64,000 bases of DNA, from positions 4,878,554 through 4,942,553 of the forward strand of contig CP070675.1 of the NCBI GenBank assembly GCA_020352215.1, written 5' to 3'. A model generated the notes under the pieces. It was given only the letters and a program-made list of their open reading frames with translations. It searched no databases and was not told the origin of the DNA. Every line of letters starts with the position of its first letter. The stretch's first letter is position 1. Positions 25,836 to 35,051 of the stretch are shown here, piece after piece. Made by a program: the position numbers and the translations under genes. The DNA is from Phycisphaerales bacterium (GTDB lineage Bacteria; Planctomycetota; Phycisphaerae; Sedimentisphaerales; Anaerobacaceae).

Positions 25836-27413
25836 ATGGCTCCTGAGAAGCAACCCGACTTGAATAGCCGCGTCTCGACGAAGATTGTCCGAGTGCTCGC
25901 GGTTTCGGCGCTCGTTGCTCTTTCACTTGCGATCTTGGCAAACAGTATGACCAAGCCGCTCAGCCGGGACGAGCACATGTATTGCACGGCTGGCGTGCTG
26001 CTTGCCCAGGGCAAGATGATCTACAGGGACTTTTCATACGCCGCACAACTGCCCTACCACCCTCTGCTATATGCAGCGGTTTTCAAGATGTTAAACACGA
26101 GTCACTATCTGCTCTTCGGAAGAGTCATCTCAGCGGTGTGTGACATACTCGTCATGCTGTGCATTGTCGGCATTTATCGCCGTCTCTTCAGAGGTCTTTC
26201 ACCCCATGGGACGCTCTTGGGAATAGCCGCAGCCATACTGTACGTATTCAATCCTCTCGTTGATTATGCAAACGGTTACGCCTGGAACCATGATGTTGTG
26301 ATCTTGTGCGTCCTCGCATCTGTCTGGCTATTCGTCTCCTGTGATTTCGATCGGAGAGCAAGCAATTGGTGGATTGCGGCCATAGGCGCCCTCCTAACGT
26401 TTGCGACCTGCATGCGGGTTACGACGGCCCTTGTCGAGCTGCTATTCTTCGCTGCTCTATTGATTCAGCCAGCTGGCTCATTAGGTCAGCGATTGAGGCG
26501 ATCTGTGCCGTTCTTAGCCGCAACCGGCATTGTCCTTATCTGGCCCGTATGGGTTATCTCTCAAACGCCGCTTGCCTTCATTTTGAATTTGGTGCGCATT
26601 CCCACCCTTTATGGCGAATGGTTGCACGAGATCGGCATGGTTCATGACAAAATCGGTTTGACCTGGGTGTGCCTGACCACACCGGGCTATTCTATCCTCA
26701 TCGTGGCCCTAGTCTGCTTGTGGTTGAGTGCTGTATACCTTTGCAGCAGATCAATGGTATCAGACGTTCACAGAATCCTGCTCCCCGCCCTGCTGCCGCT
26801 TGTTTTCTTTATTATTGCCTGGATTCCGCCGACAATGTGGCGACAGTACCTTGCGATGCCGGTACCGTTTCTAACGGTCGCTGCCGCCCCCCCACTGCTA
26901 TTGTTGCGAAAACACGGCGGCGCAACCAGCCCCGGCAAACACTTCAGAATAGCCTGTGCCCTGCTGATCGTGTGCGTGCTGGTTGCGGTTGCCGCATATC
27001 CTGTCGTGCTTTATCGGACTCCTGCGGTGATGGCCCCTGAAATCTGGGTGCCGGTTGAGGTCCACAAGCTCTCCGTAGATATTGCCGCCCAGACAAAAGA
27101 GCCGAAATTGGTGCTAACCCTGGGTCCGCTTTTTGCGATCGAAGGGGGTGGCCGAATCTACGAGGAACTGTCCTGCGGCTCGGTTATATACAGAATTGCT
27201 GGCGAGCTTTCAGCTTCGGAGCGAGCAGTTACCCACACCGTCGGGCCCGAGACTCTGCCAGAATTGCTCAAGCAGAATCCGCCATCGGCCGTAATACTCG
27301 GTGTCGAGCCGGGGCCTTTCGCTTTCCTCGAAGAACCTCTCCGAGAGCACGTCAAATCCGACTGGAGAAGGAAGAACTATGAAGGTGGTCTCACGGTGTA
27401 TGTAAAGCCCTGA
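25836..27413 (+). CDS. GT-C fold glycosyltransferase (family 39/PMT-like)
   Basis: From the ATG at 25836 the protein has 525 residues with about ten membrane spans. The first luminal loop carries LSRDEHMYCTAGVLLAQGK followed by YRDFSY, the acidic pair (DE) typical of dolichyl/polyprenyl-phosphate-dependent mannosyl- or arabinosyltransferases of the PMT_2 group. The C-terminal ~120 residues are soluble. Such enzymes transfer sugars from polyprenyl-phosphate carriers to lipids or proteins outside the membrane. It is coupled to the CNNM gene (stop TAG, one base, ATG), although the biochemical connection is unclear. Confidence 0.82.
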   Translation: MAPEKQPDLNSRVSTKIVRVLAVSALVALSLAILANSMTKPLSRDEHMYCTAGVLLAQGKMIYRDFSYAAQLPYHPLLYAAVFKMLNTSHYLLFGRVISAVCDILVMLCIVGIYRRLFRGLSPHGTLLGIAAAILYVFNPLVDYANGYAWNHDVVILCVLASVWLFVSCDFDRRASNWWIAAIGALLTFATCMRVTTALVELLFFAALLIQPAGSLGQRLRRSVPFLAATGIVLIWPVWVISQTPLAFILNLVRIPTLYGEWLHEIGMVHDKIGLTWVCLTTPGYSILIVALVCLWLSAVYLCSRSMVSDVHRILLPALLPLVFFIIAWIPPTMWRQYLAMPVPFLTVAAAPPLLLLRKHGGATSPGKHFRIACALLIVCVLVAVAAYPVVLYRTPAVMAPEIWVPVEVHKLSVDIAAQTKEPKLVLTLGPLFAIEGGGRIYEELSCGSVIYRIAGELSASERAVTHTVGPETLPELLKQNPPSAVILGVEPGPFAFLEEPLREHVKSDWRRKNYEGGLTVYVKP

Positions 27414-27450
27414 CGACCTTTTGAGAAACTGTGACCCACCACTGCGTAGT

Positions 27451-28863
27451 CTAACCGTCGGGGTTGGCGGAATCAATGATAGCCTCGGCGATCTCATTTA
27501 TTGCCGTACGCGTGCTTCCATTTGCGTTGTTGGCCAGAATGGAGAAAATGTAGTCACCCTCCGACGTGCTGCATATGCCGGAAAACGACTTGACGCCGGC
27601 AATATAACCGGTCTTGCCGCGGATATTACCCTTGTACTTCTTCTCCTGGAAGTACTTGGCGATTGTGCCATCCTCCCCGCCTACCGCAAGCGAATCCCTG
27701 TAAAGCACCCAATTCTCGTCATGGTAGATGCTCAATAGCACTGTTGTTACGGCATTTGCGCTGAGCTTGTTTTGCTCGCTGAGTCCACTTCCGTCATCAA
27801 TATTGAACTCGCCCTCACTTATGCCGAGATCCACCAGATATTGTGTCACTATTTCTTGGGCGCCCGACCAGCTTCCGCCTTTGCGTTCCGGCCGGTTTTC
27901 TGCGTCAATGGTCTTCATTAGTGCCTCCGCCACCAGACCAAGACTGTTCTTGTTGCATCGCTGCAAACAGTCAGCGATCGAGGTCCTGTATTCGGCGAGT
28001 AGCTGGAAGTCGTCGTGATCAGCAAACACCTTTTCAAAAAGCCTACCCTCGATGTCGATTTCCGCATAAAGCAGGTTCTCGGCCAACATGAATCCGAAGA
28101 AAGCCGCGGGCTCTTCGATAGCGACGTCGAATGGGCCTGCCTGGTTCTTGCATTTGCCGCGAACGGTAATCTTATTGGGCTGCCGGTTGCGATAAGCGCC
28201 GACGGTGCTGATACCCTTTGATATCACCGCGACTTCATTGATGATTTTCACGAAACTGGTTTGCGGCTCGATGGAAATGGCCACCGTGCCGTCAACGTTT
28301 TTTACAGTGACATCAATGCAGTTGTCATTGAAGTTCAAGCCACCCACCTCACAAGCCCACCAGCGGTTTAGATCTTCCTTCGGCCAACTCGGATGGACAC
28401 GCTGGTTGTCGAATATGCTCGTGTCAATAATGATGTCTTTGATGGTTTGGACGCCGACCCGCCCCAATGCTCCCGCAATATCCTCAAATATCCACCCCTT
28501 CTCTCGGCCGTACTTGGCATCTATCCTTTCGTCACCCAACAACGGATCGCCAGCTCCGATGACAACCAGGCTGTCGGCGGATAGCCCCACCTTTGTCCTA
28601 AACTCATAGTCGGGCCCAAGGAATTTGAGCGCCGCTGCACTGGTCACGATCTTCATATTTGACGCTGGCACCATGGGTTGTTTGGCGCTATGCTCGTAGA
28701 CCGTGTTGCGGGAATCGGCTTTGACGACACGAATCGAAAAGCGAACGCCCTTCTGAGAGTTGACGATCCCGTCAATCCGTTCGGCCAAGTCTGCTCTGCC
28801 AGAACCACATAGGCAAAGGCTAGTCGCGGTCAAGATCAGCAGATTCTTTATTTTGCTCTTCAC
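27451..28863 (-). CDS. dacB: D-alanyl-D-alanine carboxypeptidase/endopeptidase (PBP4 type, peptidase S13)
   Basis: Starting at GTG 28863, which begins a good signal peptide (KSKIKNLLILTATSLCLCGS), the protein has 470 residues. The three penicillin-binding motifs are present: S68-N-M-K71 in PASNMKIVTSAAAL, the second motif in DDGSGLSEQNKLSANAV, and KTG in IRGKTGYIAGVKSFSG. The S13 insert domain lies between the first two motifs. The enzyme trims or cleaves peptidoglycan cross-links in the periplasm. This fits the view that planctomycetes have peptidoglycan. An upstream ATG at 29010 would add 49 residues before the signal peptide and is unlikely. Confidence 0.92.
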   Translation of the reverse strand: MKSKIKNLLILTATSLCLCGSGRADLAERIDGIVNSQKGVRFSIRVVKADSRNTVYEHSAKQPMVPASNMKIVTSAAALKFLGPDYEFRTKVGLSADSLVVIGAGDPLLGDERIDAKYGREKGWIFEDIAGALGRVGVQTIKDIIIDTSIFDNQRVHPSWPKEDLNRWWACEVGGLNFNDNCIDVTVKNVDGTVAISIEPQTSFVKIINEVAVISKGISTVGAYRNRQPNKITVRGKCKNQAGPFDVAIEEPAAFFGFMLAENLLYAEIDIEGRLFEKVFADHDDFQLLAEYRTSIADCLQRCNKNSLGLVAEALMKTIDAENRPERKGGSWSGAQEIVTQYLVDLGISEGEFNIDDGSGLSEQNKLSANAVTTVLLSIYHDENWVLYRDSLAVGGEDGTIAKYFQEKKYKGNIRGKTGYIAGVKSFSGICSTSEGDYIFSILANNANGSTRTAINEIAEAIIDSANPDG

Positions 28864-28933
28864 GGCACCCTGATCCCTTCGTACAAAATCATGAAGCCCT
28901 TGGATTTCCTTCAATTGCTGCTCGTCGGCAGAT

Positions 28934-28961
28934 ATGATAGCAGATAGTCTGATTTTGTTAA
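28934..28961 (-). promoter_or_regulatory. Putative promoter of the D,D-carboxypeptidase gene
   Basis: On the minus strand TTAACA (28961-28956) and TATCAT (28939-28934) are separated by 16 bases. They lie ~70 bases upstream of the GTG start at 28863 and support that start over the one at 29010. Confidence 0.45.
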
Positions 28962-29168
28962 GAGACGTTTTGGACAAAATTGTGGGCAGTGACAGAGGGG
29001 ATAACGTCACCGCAATGGCAATTCCGTGCCAAGGGCCGTAACCTCAGCTGGTTTTGGCGCTTGTGTCAATGTAGGTCGTACGCGCAAACCAGGAAAAGGA
29101 CTCCGTACCGCGCGTTTGTCAGCCTCTTTCAACGGGCTGTTTGACAGCATATTCTGAGCGTAAACTGC

Positions 29169-29197
29169 TTGAAATTAGTGCGTGTCGTTCATAGAAT
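29169..29197 (+). promoter_or_regulatory. Promoter of the acyl-CoA synthetase operon
   Basis: TTGAAA (29169-29174) and TAGAAT (29192-29197) have a 17-base spacer. Transcription should start just ahead of the ribosome site AGAAGGA, ~30 bases before the gene. Confidence 0.6.
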
Positions 29198-29228
29198 GAC
29201 ATTTAGATAGAAGGATCGTACTATTTGG

Positions 29229-31364
29229 GTGGCAGCAATGTTAGAGTCTCTCCTATATCCTGAGTCGATAGCTCTAATCGGCGCTTCACGACAAACCGGC
29301 AAAGTTGGTCATGAGATATTAGTCAATTTACTTGAGGGCGGTTTCGCAGGGCAAATCGTGCCGGTGAACCCCTCGGCCGATGAAGTGTTGGGATTGAAAT
29401 GTCTGCACGATCTGACCGCACACGATGGCTCGGTTGACCTCACTGTCATCGCTGCGCCTACAGCCTTTGTAGAAGAGGCTGTGAAAAGCGCTATCAGCGC
29501 GAGGACAAAAGCTATAGTCGTGGTCACAGCCGGCTTTGGAGAACTTGGAGCCGCGGGAACCGAGATGCAATCGTTCATCGCGCGGCTCTGCGCCGATTCC
29601 GGCGTTCGCCTGCTGGGGCCTAACTGTCTGGGAGTGATAAATACCGACCATAGGATGAACGCTTCATTTTCAAAGCGTATGCCCAAGCGTGGCGGAATAT
29701 CGGTATTGTCCCAATCCGGAGCGGTCTGCACAGCAATGCTAGACTGGGCGGTGGCTCGGGGCCTTGGTCTGGCGAAGGTCGTCAGTATCGGCAACAAGGC
29801 CGATCTCAATGAGTGCGATTTTCTGTCGGCATTTGTCGACGACGAGCAAACCAAGGTTATTGTCGGCTATCTCGAGAATATCACCTGTGGCGATGAGTTC
29901 ATCAAAGTCGCCTGTCGGGCAGCCTCGGCAAAACCGCTGGTTTTGTTGAGGGCTGGAGTCACGAGCGCAGGAATGAGGGCGGCGTCAGCCCACACGGGGC
30001 ACATAGCTGGTCATGACATCGCTTACGCCGCGGCGTTCAAGCGAGCAGGTGTGATACGGGCCGAGAGCTTCGATGCGCTTTTTGATTATGCTGCCGCACT
30101 GTCTATGCAACCTCTGCCCAAAGGAGATCGTGTCGCGATAATCACCAACGCAGGTGGACCGGCGGTAATGGCGGCTGACGCAGTCGAGCAGTCTGGAATG
30201 AAAGTCGCTGCTCTCAACCGCGACAGTGCTACTACCCTAAAGCAAGAATTGCCGTCGGCCGCTATTATCAGCAATCCCATAGATGTGCTGGGTGATGCTG
30301 ATCCCCAGCGATATGCAACGGCGGTAAAGGCCGCGCAACGAGACGACGCGGTTGACTCAATAATTGTGATACTGACTCCGCACTCTATGACCCGACCCGC
30401 CGAAACCGCTCGGGCCATCGCCGCGTGCAGTTCCCGCGAGAAACCGATGCTTGCCGTCTTCCTGGGAAGTGCCGATGCTATGTCCGAGCGTAAAGAATTA
30501 GTCGATTGCAGTATGCCGGACTACCCGTCACCCGAACGAGCGGTAGCGGCGCTGCGGGCCATGTTTGGTTACGCGACGTGGCTCAGTCAACCAGCTCGCG
30601 TTGTCACGCGGTTTCCGGTCAACCGGAACCGAGTTGATCGCATTATCTCGCGCCATCAGAAAACGAACCAAGTCCAGATGGGTGAGGTGCAAGCAAAGGA
30701 AATCCTGCGTGCCTATGACTTCAACGTGCCTGACGGCCAGGTGGCGAATTCTGCGGACGAGGCCGCCGAAATTGCCCAGAGAATTACATTTCCCGTAGTA
30801 ATGAAAGTTGTTTCTCCCGACATCCTCCACAAATCCGACGTTGGGGGAATTAAGCTGAACATATCCAGCGCCGAAGAAGTGCGGGACACCTTCGACCTTC
30901 TGACACTGCGGGTGGGCAGGCGCGCACCGGACGCCCGCCTTCAGGGCATCTATGTGGAGAAGATGTGCGTCCATGGCTTGCAGGTTGTCCTGGGAATGAC
31001 GTACGACCCACAGTTCGGGCCGATGCTGATGTTCGGGCTGGGTGGGACTTTTGTCGACATACTGAAAGACGTCTCATGTTACCTCGCCCCTATCACGGCC
31101 GATGAGGCCATGCAAATGCTTTCGGAGACCAGGTCCTACGCTCTACTAAGGGGCTCTCGTGGTCAGGCGGACATAGATATCTCGGCGATTACCGGTGCTC
31201 TGCAACGGATCAGTCAATTGGCAACGGACTTTCCGCAGATTGCGGAACTGAACATTGATCCTTACATTGTGGGCAGCCCCGGGACGGAGCCGATGGCTGT
31301 AGATGCTAGGATAACCCTCACAGCAGATCCTTACCCACCTTCTCAGGCTGACAGTGGCAAGTAA
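29229..31364 (+). CDS. ADP-forming acetate/acyl-CoA ligase, fused alpha and beta subunits
   Basis: The 711-residue protein has a CoA-binding Rossmann domain (~1-130, IALIGASRQTGKVGHEILVN), a succinyl-CoA-synthetase-like ligase domain with the phosphohistidine region AASAHTGHIAGHDIAYAA (~255), and a C-terminal ATP-grasp domain (~480-700) with VVSPDILHKSDVGGIKLN, which carries the second conserved histidine. The family makes ATP from acetyl-CoA or other acyl-CoA, ADP and phosphate, releasing the acid. The start is GTG 29229 or ATG 29238; AAGGA lies ~14 bases before the GTG. The next gene begins directly at its stop. Confidence 0.93.
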   Translation: MAAMLESLLYPESIALIGASRQTGKVGHEILVNLLEGGFAGQIVPVNPSADEVLGLKCLHDLTAHDGSVDLTVIAAPTAFVEEAVKSAISARTKAIVVVTAGFGELGAAGTEMQSFIARLCADSGVRLLGPNCLGVINTDHRMNASFSKRMPKRGGISVLSQSGAVCTAMLDWAVARGLGLAKVVSIGNKADLNECDFLSAFVDDEQTKVIVGYLENITCGDEFIKVACRAASAKPLVLLRAGVTSAGMRAASAHTGHIAGHDIAYAAAFKRAGVIRAESFDALFDYAAALSMQPLPKGDRVAIITNAGGPAVMAADAVEQSGMKVAALNRDSATTLKQELPSAAIISNPIDVLGDADPQRYATAVKAAQRDDAVDSIIVILTPHSMTRPAETARAIAACSSREKPMLAVFLGSADAMSERKELVDCSMPDYPSPERAVAALRAMFGYATWLSQPARVVTRFPVNRNRVDRIISRHQKTNQVQMGEVQAKEILRAYDFNVPDGQVANSADEAAEIAQRITFPVVMKVVSPDILHKSDVGGIKLNISSAEEVRDTFDLLTLRVGRRAPDARLQGIYVEKMCVHGLQVVLGMTYDPQFGPMLMFGLGGTFVDILKDVSCYLAPITADEAMQMLSETRSYALLRGSRGQADIDISAITGALQRISQLATDFPQIAELNIDPYIVGSPGTEPMAVDARITLTADPYPPSQADSGK

Positions 31365-33254
31365 ATGGGCGAGTCCGACTCTCACAGCAACGAGGTAAGC
31401 TCAAGCAGTTACCGGCAGAGATACGGTGGTATGATTGCGTCCGCGGAGCAAGCAATTGCCCGTATACGCCCTGGACAGCGAGTGTTCATTGGGACCGGCT
31501 GCGGTCAGCCCCAAGCACTCGTTGAGGCACTGATAAGCAATGCAGCCAAGCTGGACGACGTGGAAGTCGTACACTTGCTGACCCTCGAAGATGAGGTCTA
31601 TGGCCACCGGGAGTTGGCTAAGCACTTCCGCCTAAACAGCTTTTTCATCGCGGGGAATCTCCGGGACGAATTGTCGCACGGATTAGCTGGCTACACGCCG
31701 ATATTTCTTTCGGACATTCCACGGCTGTTCAGGTCGGGCCGACTGCCACTTGATGTGGCTCTGATACAGGTCAGCGAGCCAGATACGCAGGGAATGTGCT
31801 CTCTGGGCATCTCGGTTGATATTACTAAAAGCGCGGCCCAAAATGCCGGCCTAGTCATCGCTCAGGTAAACCCCCAAATGCCCTGGACGCTCGGAGACTG
31901 CTTGTTACATGTTCACGATATCGACATCCTTGTGCCCGGCGACATGCCGGTCATCGAGGCCAAGCTGCCTGAACCTACGGAGACCTCGCGCAGCATCGCC
32001 AAGTACATAGCCGCGTTGATCCCTGACGGCTCTACAGTGGAGCTAGGTACCAAACGCGTCCCACTTGCCGTACTCGAGTATCTGAAAGAGAAACGGGATT
32101 TGGGCATTCACACCGAAGTAGTCTCTGATACCATCGTCGACCTGGTTGAATCCGGGGCCGTAACGGGCGTGAAGAAGAACACAGACAGAGGCAAGATAGT
32201 GGCCAGCATGTGCATGGGAACACACAAGCTCTATGAATACGTTGACCGGAATCCCGCTTTTTCCTTCCGTCCCGCCGAGTACGTCAGCGATCCGCACCTG
32301 ATCAGCCAACTGCATGACATGGTCGCCATCGCTGTCGCGTTGGAGGTGGATTTGACGGGACAGGTCAGTGCAAGTTCGCTTCGGACCGAGTTCTTCTCGG
32401 GCTTGGGCAGTCACATGGACTTTACCCATGGCTCTGCGAGGGCGACGGGAGGCAAGTCTATCGTTGCCTTGGAGTCCACAAGAAATAGAGGTGAAGTCTC
32501 GCGTATTGTATCAAACCTCAGTCGCGGTGCAGGTGTCGCGGCTACCTGCTCCGAAGTTCACTATGTGGCCACGGAGTTCGGCGTCGCATATCTTCATGGC
32601 AAGAGTGTTCAGGAACGCGCTCTGGCGCTCATCAGCATCGCCCATCCAAACTTCCGGGCCCGACTACTCAAGGAAGCGATCAAGAACAACTACGTCAGAC
32701 TCGACCCGGCCACCGTCGAAGGAAAGGTCTTCATTGGCCCACAGGAGTTTAGAACGTCGTGTGTGCTGGAAGACGGAACCCAAATAAACTTCCGACCCAT
32801 GCACCCCACCGACGAGAAACGCATGCGAGATCTCCTGCATTCGTTGTCTGCCGAGACGATGTACTATCGTTTCATGTCCAACATAAGCACAATACCACAG
32901 AAGCAGGTGCAGAACTTCGTGTACATCGATTTCCGCAGTGAAATGGCAATAGTTGGTACAATACCGGAAGCGCACGGCGAGGATATTATCGCAATTGGCC
33001 GGTATTATCTGAATCCGAGCACCAACCGAGCGGAGGTTGCCTTTATAGTCCGCGACGAATGGCAGAACTACGGCATCGGCACGTTCCTGCTGACGTACCT
33101 TATCACTATCGCCAAGCGCAACGGCATTGCCGGCTTTACTGCGGAGGTTCTCGTGGCCAACAAGGCTATGCAGGCAGTGCTTCACAAGAGCGGCTGCAAG
33201 GTTCGTAGCAGTGTGGAGGGTCGCGTTTGCAGCTACGAGCTTGATTTTGACTGA
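31365..33254 (+). CDS. Acetyl-CoA hydrolase/CoA-transferase fused to a GNAT acetyltransferase
   Basis: The 629-residue protein starts immediately after the previous stop (TAAATG). Residues ~15-450 form a class I CoA-transferase/acetyl-CoA hydrolase of the 4-hydroxybutyrate-CoA-transferase type, with GTGCGQPQALVEAL near the N-terminus and SGLGSHMDFTHGSARATGGK near 345. Residues ~465-629 are a GNAT N-acetyltransferase domain: INFRPMHPTDEKRMRDLLHS at its start and RDEWQNYGIGTFLLTYLI as the acetyl-CoA pyrophosphate loop. Together with the upstream ligase it should handle acyl-CoA exchange and ATP recovery. The GNAT domain may acetylate a metabolic enzyme, possibly the ligase; this is inference. 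Confidence 0.92.
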   Translation: MGESDSHSNEVSSSSYRQRYGGMIASAEQAIARIRPGQRVFIGTGCGQPQALVEALISNAAKLDDVEVVHLLTLEDEVYGHRELAKHFRLNSFFIAGNLRDELSHGLAGYTPIFLSDIPRLFRSGRLPLDVALIQVSEPDTQGMCSLGISVDITKSAAQNAGLVIAQVNPQMPWTLGDCLLHVHDIDILVPGDMPVIEAKLPEPTETSRSIAKYIAALIPDGSTVELGTKRVPLAVLEYLKEKRDLGIHTEVVSDTIVDLVESGAVTGVKKNTDRGKIVASMCMGTHKLYEYVDRNPAFSFRPAEYVSDPHLISQLHDMVAIAVALEVDLTGQVSASSLRTEFFSGLGSHMDFTHGSARATGGKSIVALESTRNRGEVSRIVSNLSRGAGVAATCSEVHYVATEFGVAYLHGKSVQERALALISIAHPNFRARLLKEAIKNNYVRLDPATVEGKVFIGPQEFRTSCVLEDGTQINFRPMHPTDEKRMRDLLHSLSAETMYYRFMSNISTIPQKQVQNFVYIDFRSEMAIVGTIPEAHGEDIIAIGRYYLNPSTNRAEVAFIVRDEWQNYGIGTFLLTYLITIAKRNGIAGFTAEVLVANKAMQAVLHKSGCKVRSSVEGRVCSYELDFD

Positions 33255-33332
33255 GTGATTACGCCATACATTACATATCGTTGCGAGTCCGCTGAAAGCA
33301 GACGCGGCAATCGCTCATGACCCGCTCTCAAA

Positions 33333-33370
33333 CGAAAAACGGGCCACGAGCGTAACATTCACAGCCCCGT
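33333..33370 (-). terminator. Probable intrinsic terminator after the PKD-domain gene
   Basis: Read on the minus strand, ACGGGGC pairs with GGCCCGT, with one bulged G and neighbouring wobbles, and TTTTT follows. It lies ~33 bases beyond the stop at 33403. The stem is imperfect. Confidence 0.45.
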
Positions 33371-33402
33371 ACCGCATGAGCTCATACTCTCAGTCCGGAC
33401 GA

Positions 33403-34914
33403 TTAGTTCACCGTCTCGAACGTTAAGCTCCCCACCTGGAAATTCTTGCTGGTTCTCCAGATTTCCACTACGTACTCCGCCGGATCCTTCTTGGTCTTGA
33501 AATTGGTGATATATAGCTGTGCGATGCCGTCTATCCGGTAGTCTGTGGACGTATCACCATACAGCGATGTCTGCAGGATGGTGTCGGGATAGTCTGCGTC
33601 ATATATCCTGATCTCCAGTTCCTCATTGCAGACAAAGGGCTGTGTTGGGTCGACGCTTTCGGCTATTCTCAACGAGAACTTGACAGGCATCGTGCGTCCT
33701 GCCGTATTCTTTTCCGAAGCTGGCAGCAGTTCCACAACTGCCCAGTTCCGGATGCTGAACGGCACGATCTCGCTCCAGCCTTCGTTGCCATGCGTGTCTA
33801 CAGCCTTCGCCAAGATGACATAGTGACCATCAGCTAATTGGGTCGTATCAAAGGCGTACTTCCATTTGTCGGTACTCGCATCCAGAGTTCCCGCAAGGTC
33901 CTCGTAACCAATTGGAACACCACTGCCTCCGTCTGGCTCGCGCAAGTAGAAGTATGCCTCGGCAACCCCGCCTATGTCGCACACCTCTGCCGTCAAGGTT
34001 ACGCCGTCCTGAAGGGCGGCGTCGGCCGCCGGGACTACGATCTCGACTTCAGGTGGCGTGGTATCGTGAACAATGATGATTACCTCTTCGTCATCGCTCT
34101 CCCCACAACTATCGGTTACAACCAGAGTAACGGCGTGGCTACCCAGCGACAAGGTGCAGTCGATGATTTCACCATTCCCAAGGGAGGTGTCTCCCTGATA
34201 CCAGTCAAAGGAAACTATATCGTCGTTGGTTCCTGGTGTAGAGTCGGGATCTGTTGATCCAGAACCATCCAGAGTCACCTCCGTTCCTTCCGAACTTTCT
34301 GCCTCAACCATCAGGTCTTCTCCGGCATCTGCAACCGGCGCTTGGTTAGCCGGAGCGATGGATAGGTCATCCATTAGCCAATATCGATAAGGGCCATCAC
34401 TCTTGAATACGAGTTTGTTAATCGGCGCGGTGATGCCGGGCTCCCAGAAGTCGAATCTATCGGCCGAGAGGTTGATCGTCGAGGAGCCAACGAGCATATC
34501 CCCGTAGTATCCTTCTATCGTCAACGTTCTGCACGAGTAGTACTGGAAGCTGTTAAAGGCCGCCCAGGTCGACACCCACAAGCTATTGAGCACAAAGGGG
34601 CAACTACTTGCCACAGCAAGCAATTCGACACCATCGTCGTTGAAAGCGGCGTTGCTCCCGCTTGGGAAAGAGTATGTGTTGTAGTACACGGACTGGAAGA
34701 ATGACTCGTCAACGACATCCCATAGGGGGCTCCACTCTAATCCCGCATAGGTCGGCGGCAGCTCTATCCAACCGGGGGGCACAGGCACTGCCAAATTATC
34801 GAAGTTGATTGTTGTCTCTGCGAACGATATGGGTGGAAGCGCCGCAAAGAACAATAGAAATGTGCCCATGCAAACTGTTCTCATGGCGCTGGCTCTTCTA
34901 TCTACATTCTTCAT
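33403..34914 (-). CDS. Exported protein with PKD-like and Ig-like domains
   Basis: From the ATG at 34914 (GGAAGAG before it) the protein has 503 residues. The leader MKNVDRRASAMRTVCMGTFL is followed by LLFFAALPPISFAE, a signal peptide. Residues ~30-185 form a jelly-roll-like region (TINFDNLAVPVPPGWIELPP). Residues ~190-285 are a PKD/SprB-type module (ADAGEDLMVEAESSEGTEVT, TDPDSTPGTNDD), then an Ig-like domain (~290-385, TTPPEVEIVVPAADAALQDG) and a C-terminal beta domain (~385-503). There is no sorting signal or dockerin. It is likely an extracellular matrix or carbohydrate-associated protein. Confidence 0.82.
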   Translation of the reverse strand: MKNVDRRASAMRTVCMGTFLLFFAALPPISFAETTINFDNLAVPVPPGWIELPPTYAGLEWSPLWDVVDESFFQSVYYNTYSFPSGSNAAFNDDGVELLAVASSCPFVLNSLWVSTWAAFNSFQYYSCRTLTIEGYYGDMLVGSSTINLSADRFDFWEPGITAPINKLVFKSDGPYRYWLMDDLSIAPANQAPVADAGEDLMVEAESSEGTEVTLDGSGSTDPDSTPGTNDDIVSFDWYQGDTSLGNGEIIDCTLSLGSHAVTLVVTDSCGESDDEEVIIIVHDTTPPEVEIVVPAADAALQDGVTLTAEVCDIGGVAEAYFYLREPDGGSGVPIGYEDLAGTLDASTDKWKYAFDTTQLADGHYVILAKAVDTHGNEGWSEIVPFSIRNWAVVELLPASEKNTAGRTMPVKFSLRIAESVDPTQPFVCNEELEIRIYDADYPDTILQTSLYGDTSTDYRIDGIAQLYITNFKTKKDPAEYVVEIWRTSKNFQVGSLTFETVN

Positions 34915-35051
34915 AACACTCTTCCTTTTCTGCTGTGAACCTGCGATTGCTCTCCGGCATCCGAAGGTTCTGCACACCGATACCCTTTTCTAAAATGTCG
35001 CGCAATTATGCTTACACATATCTGCTTCTCCGCTACAGCGGCCTGATGGGC

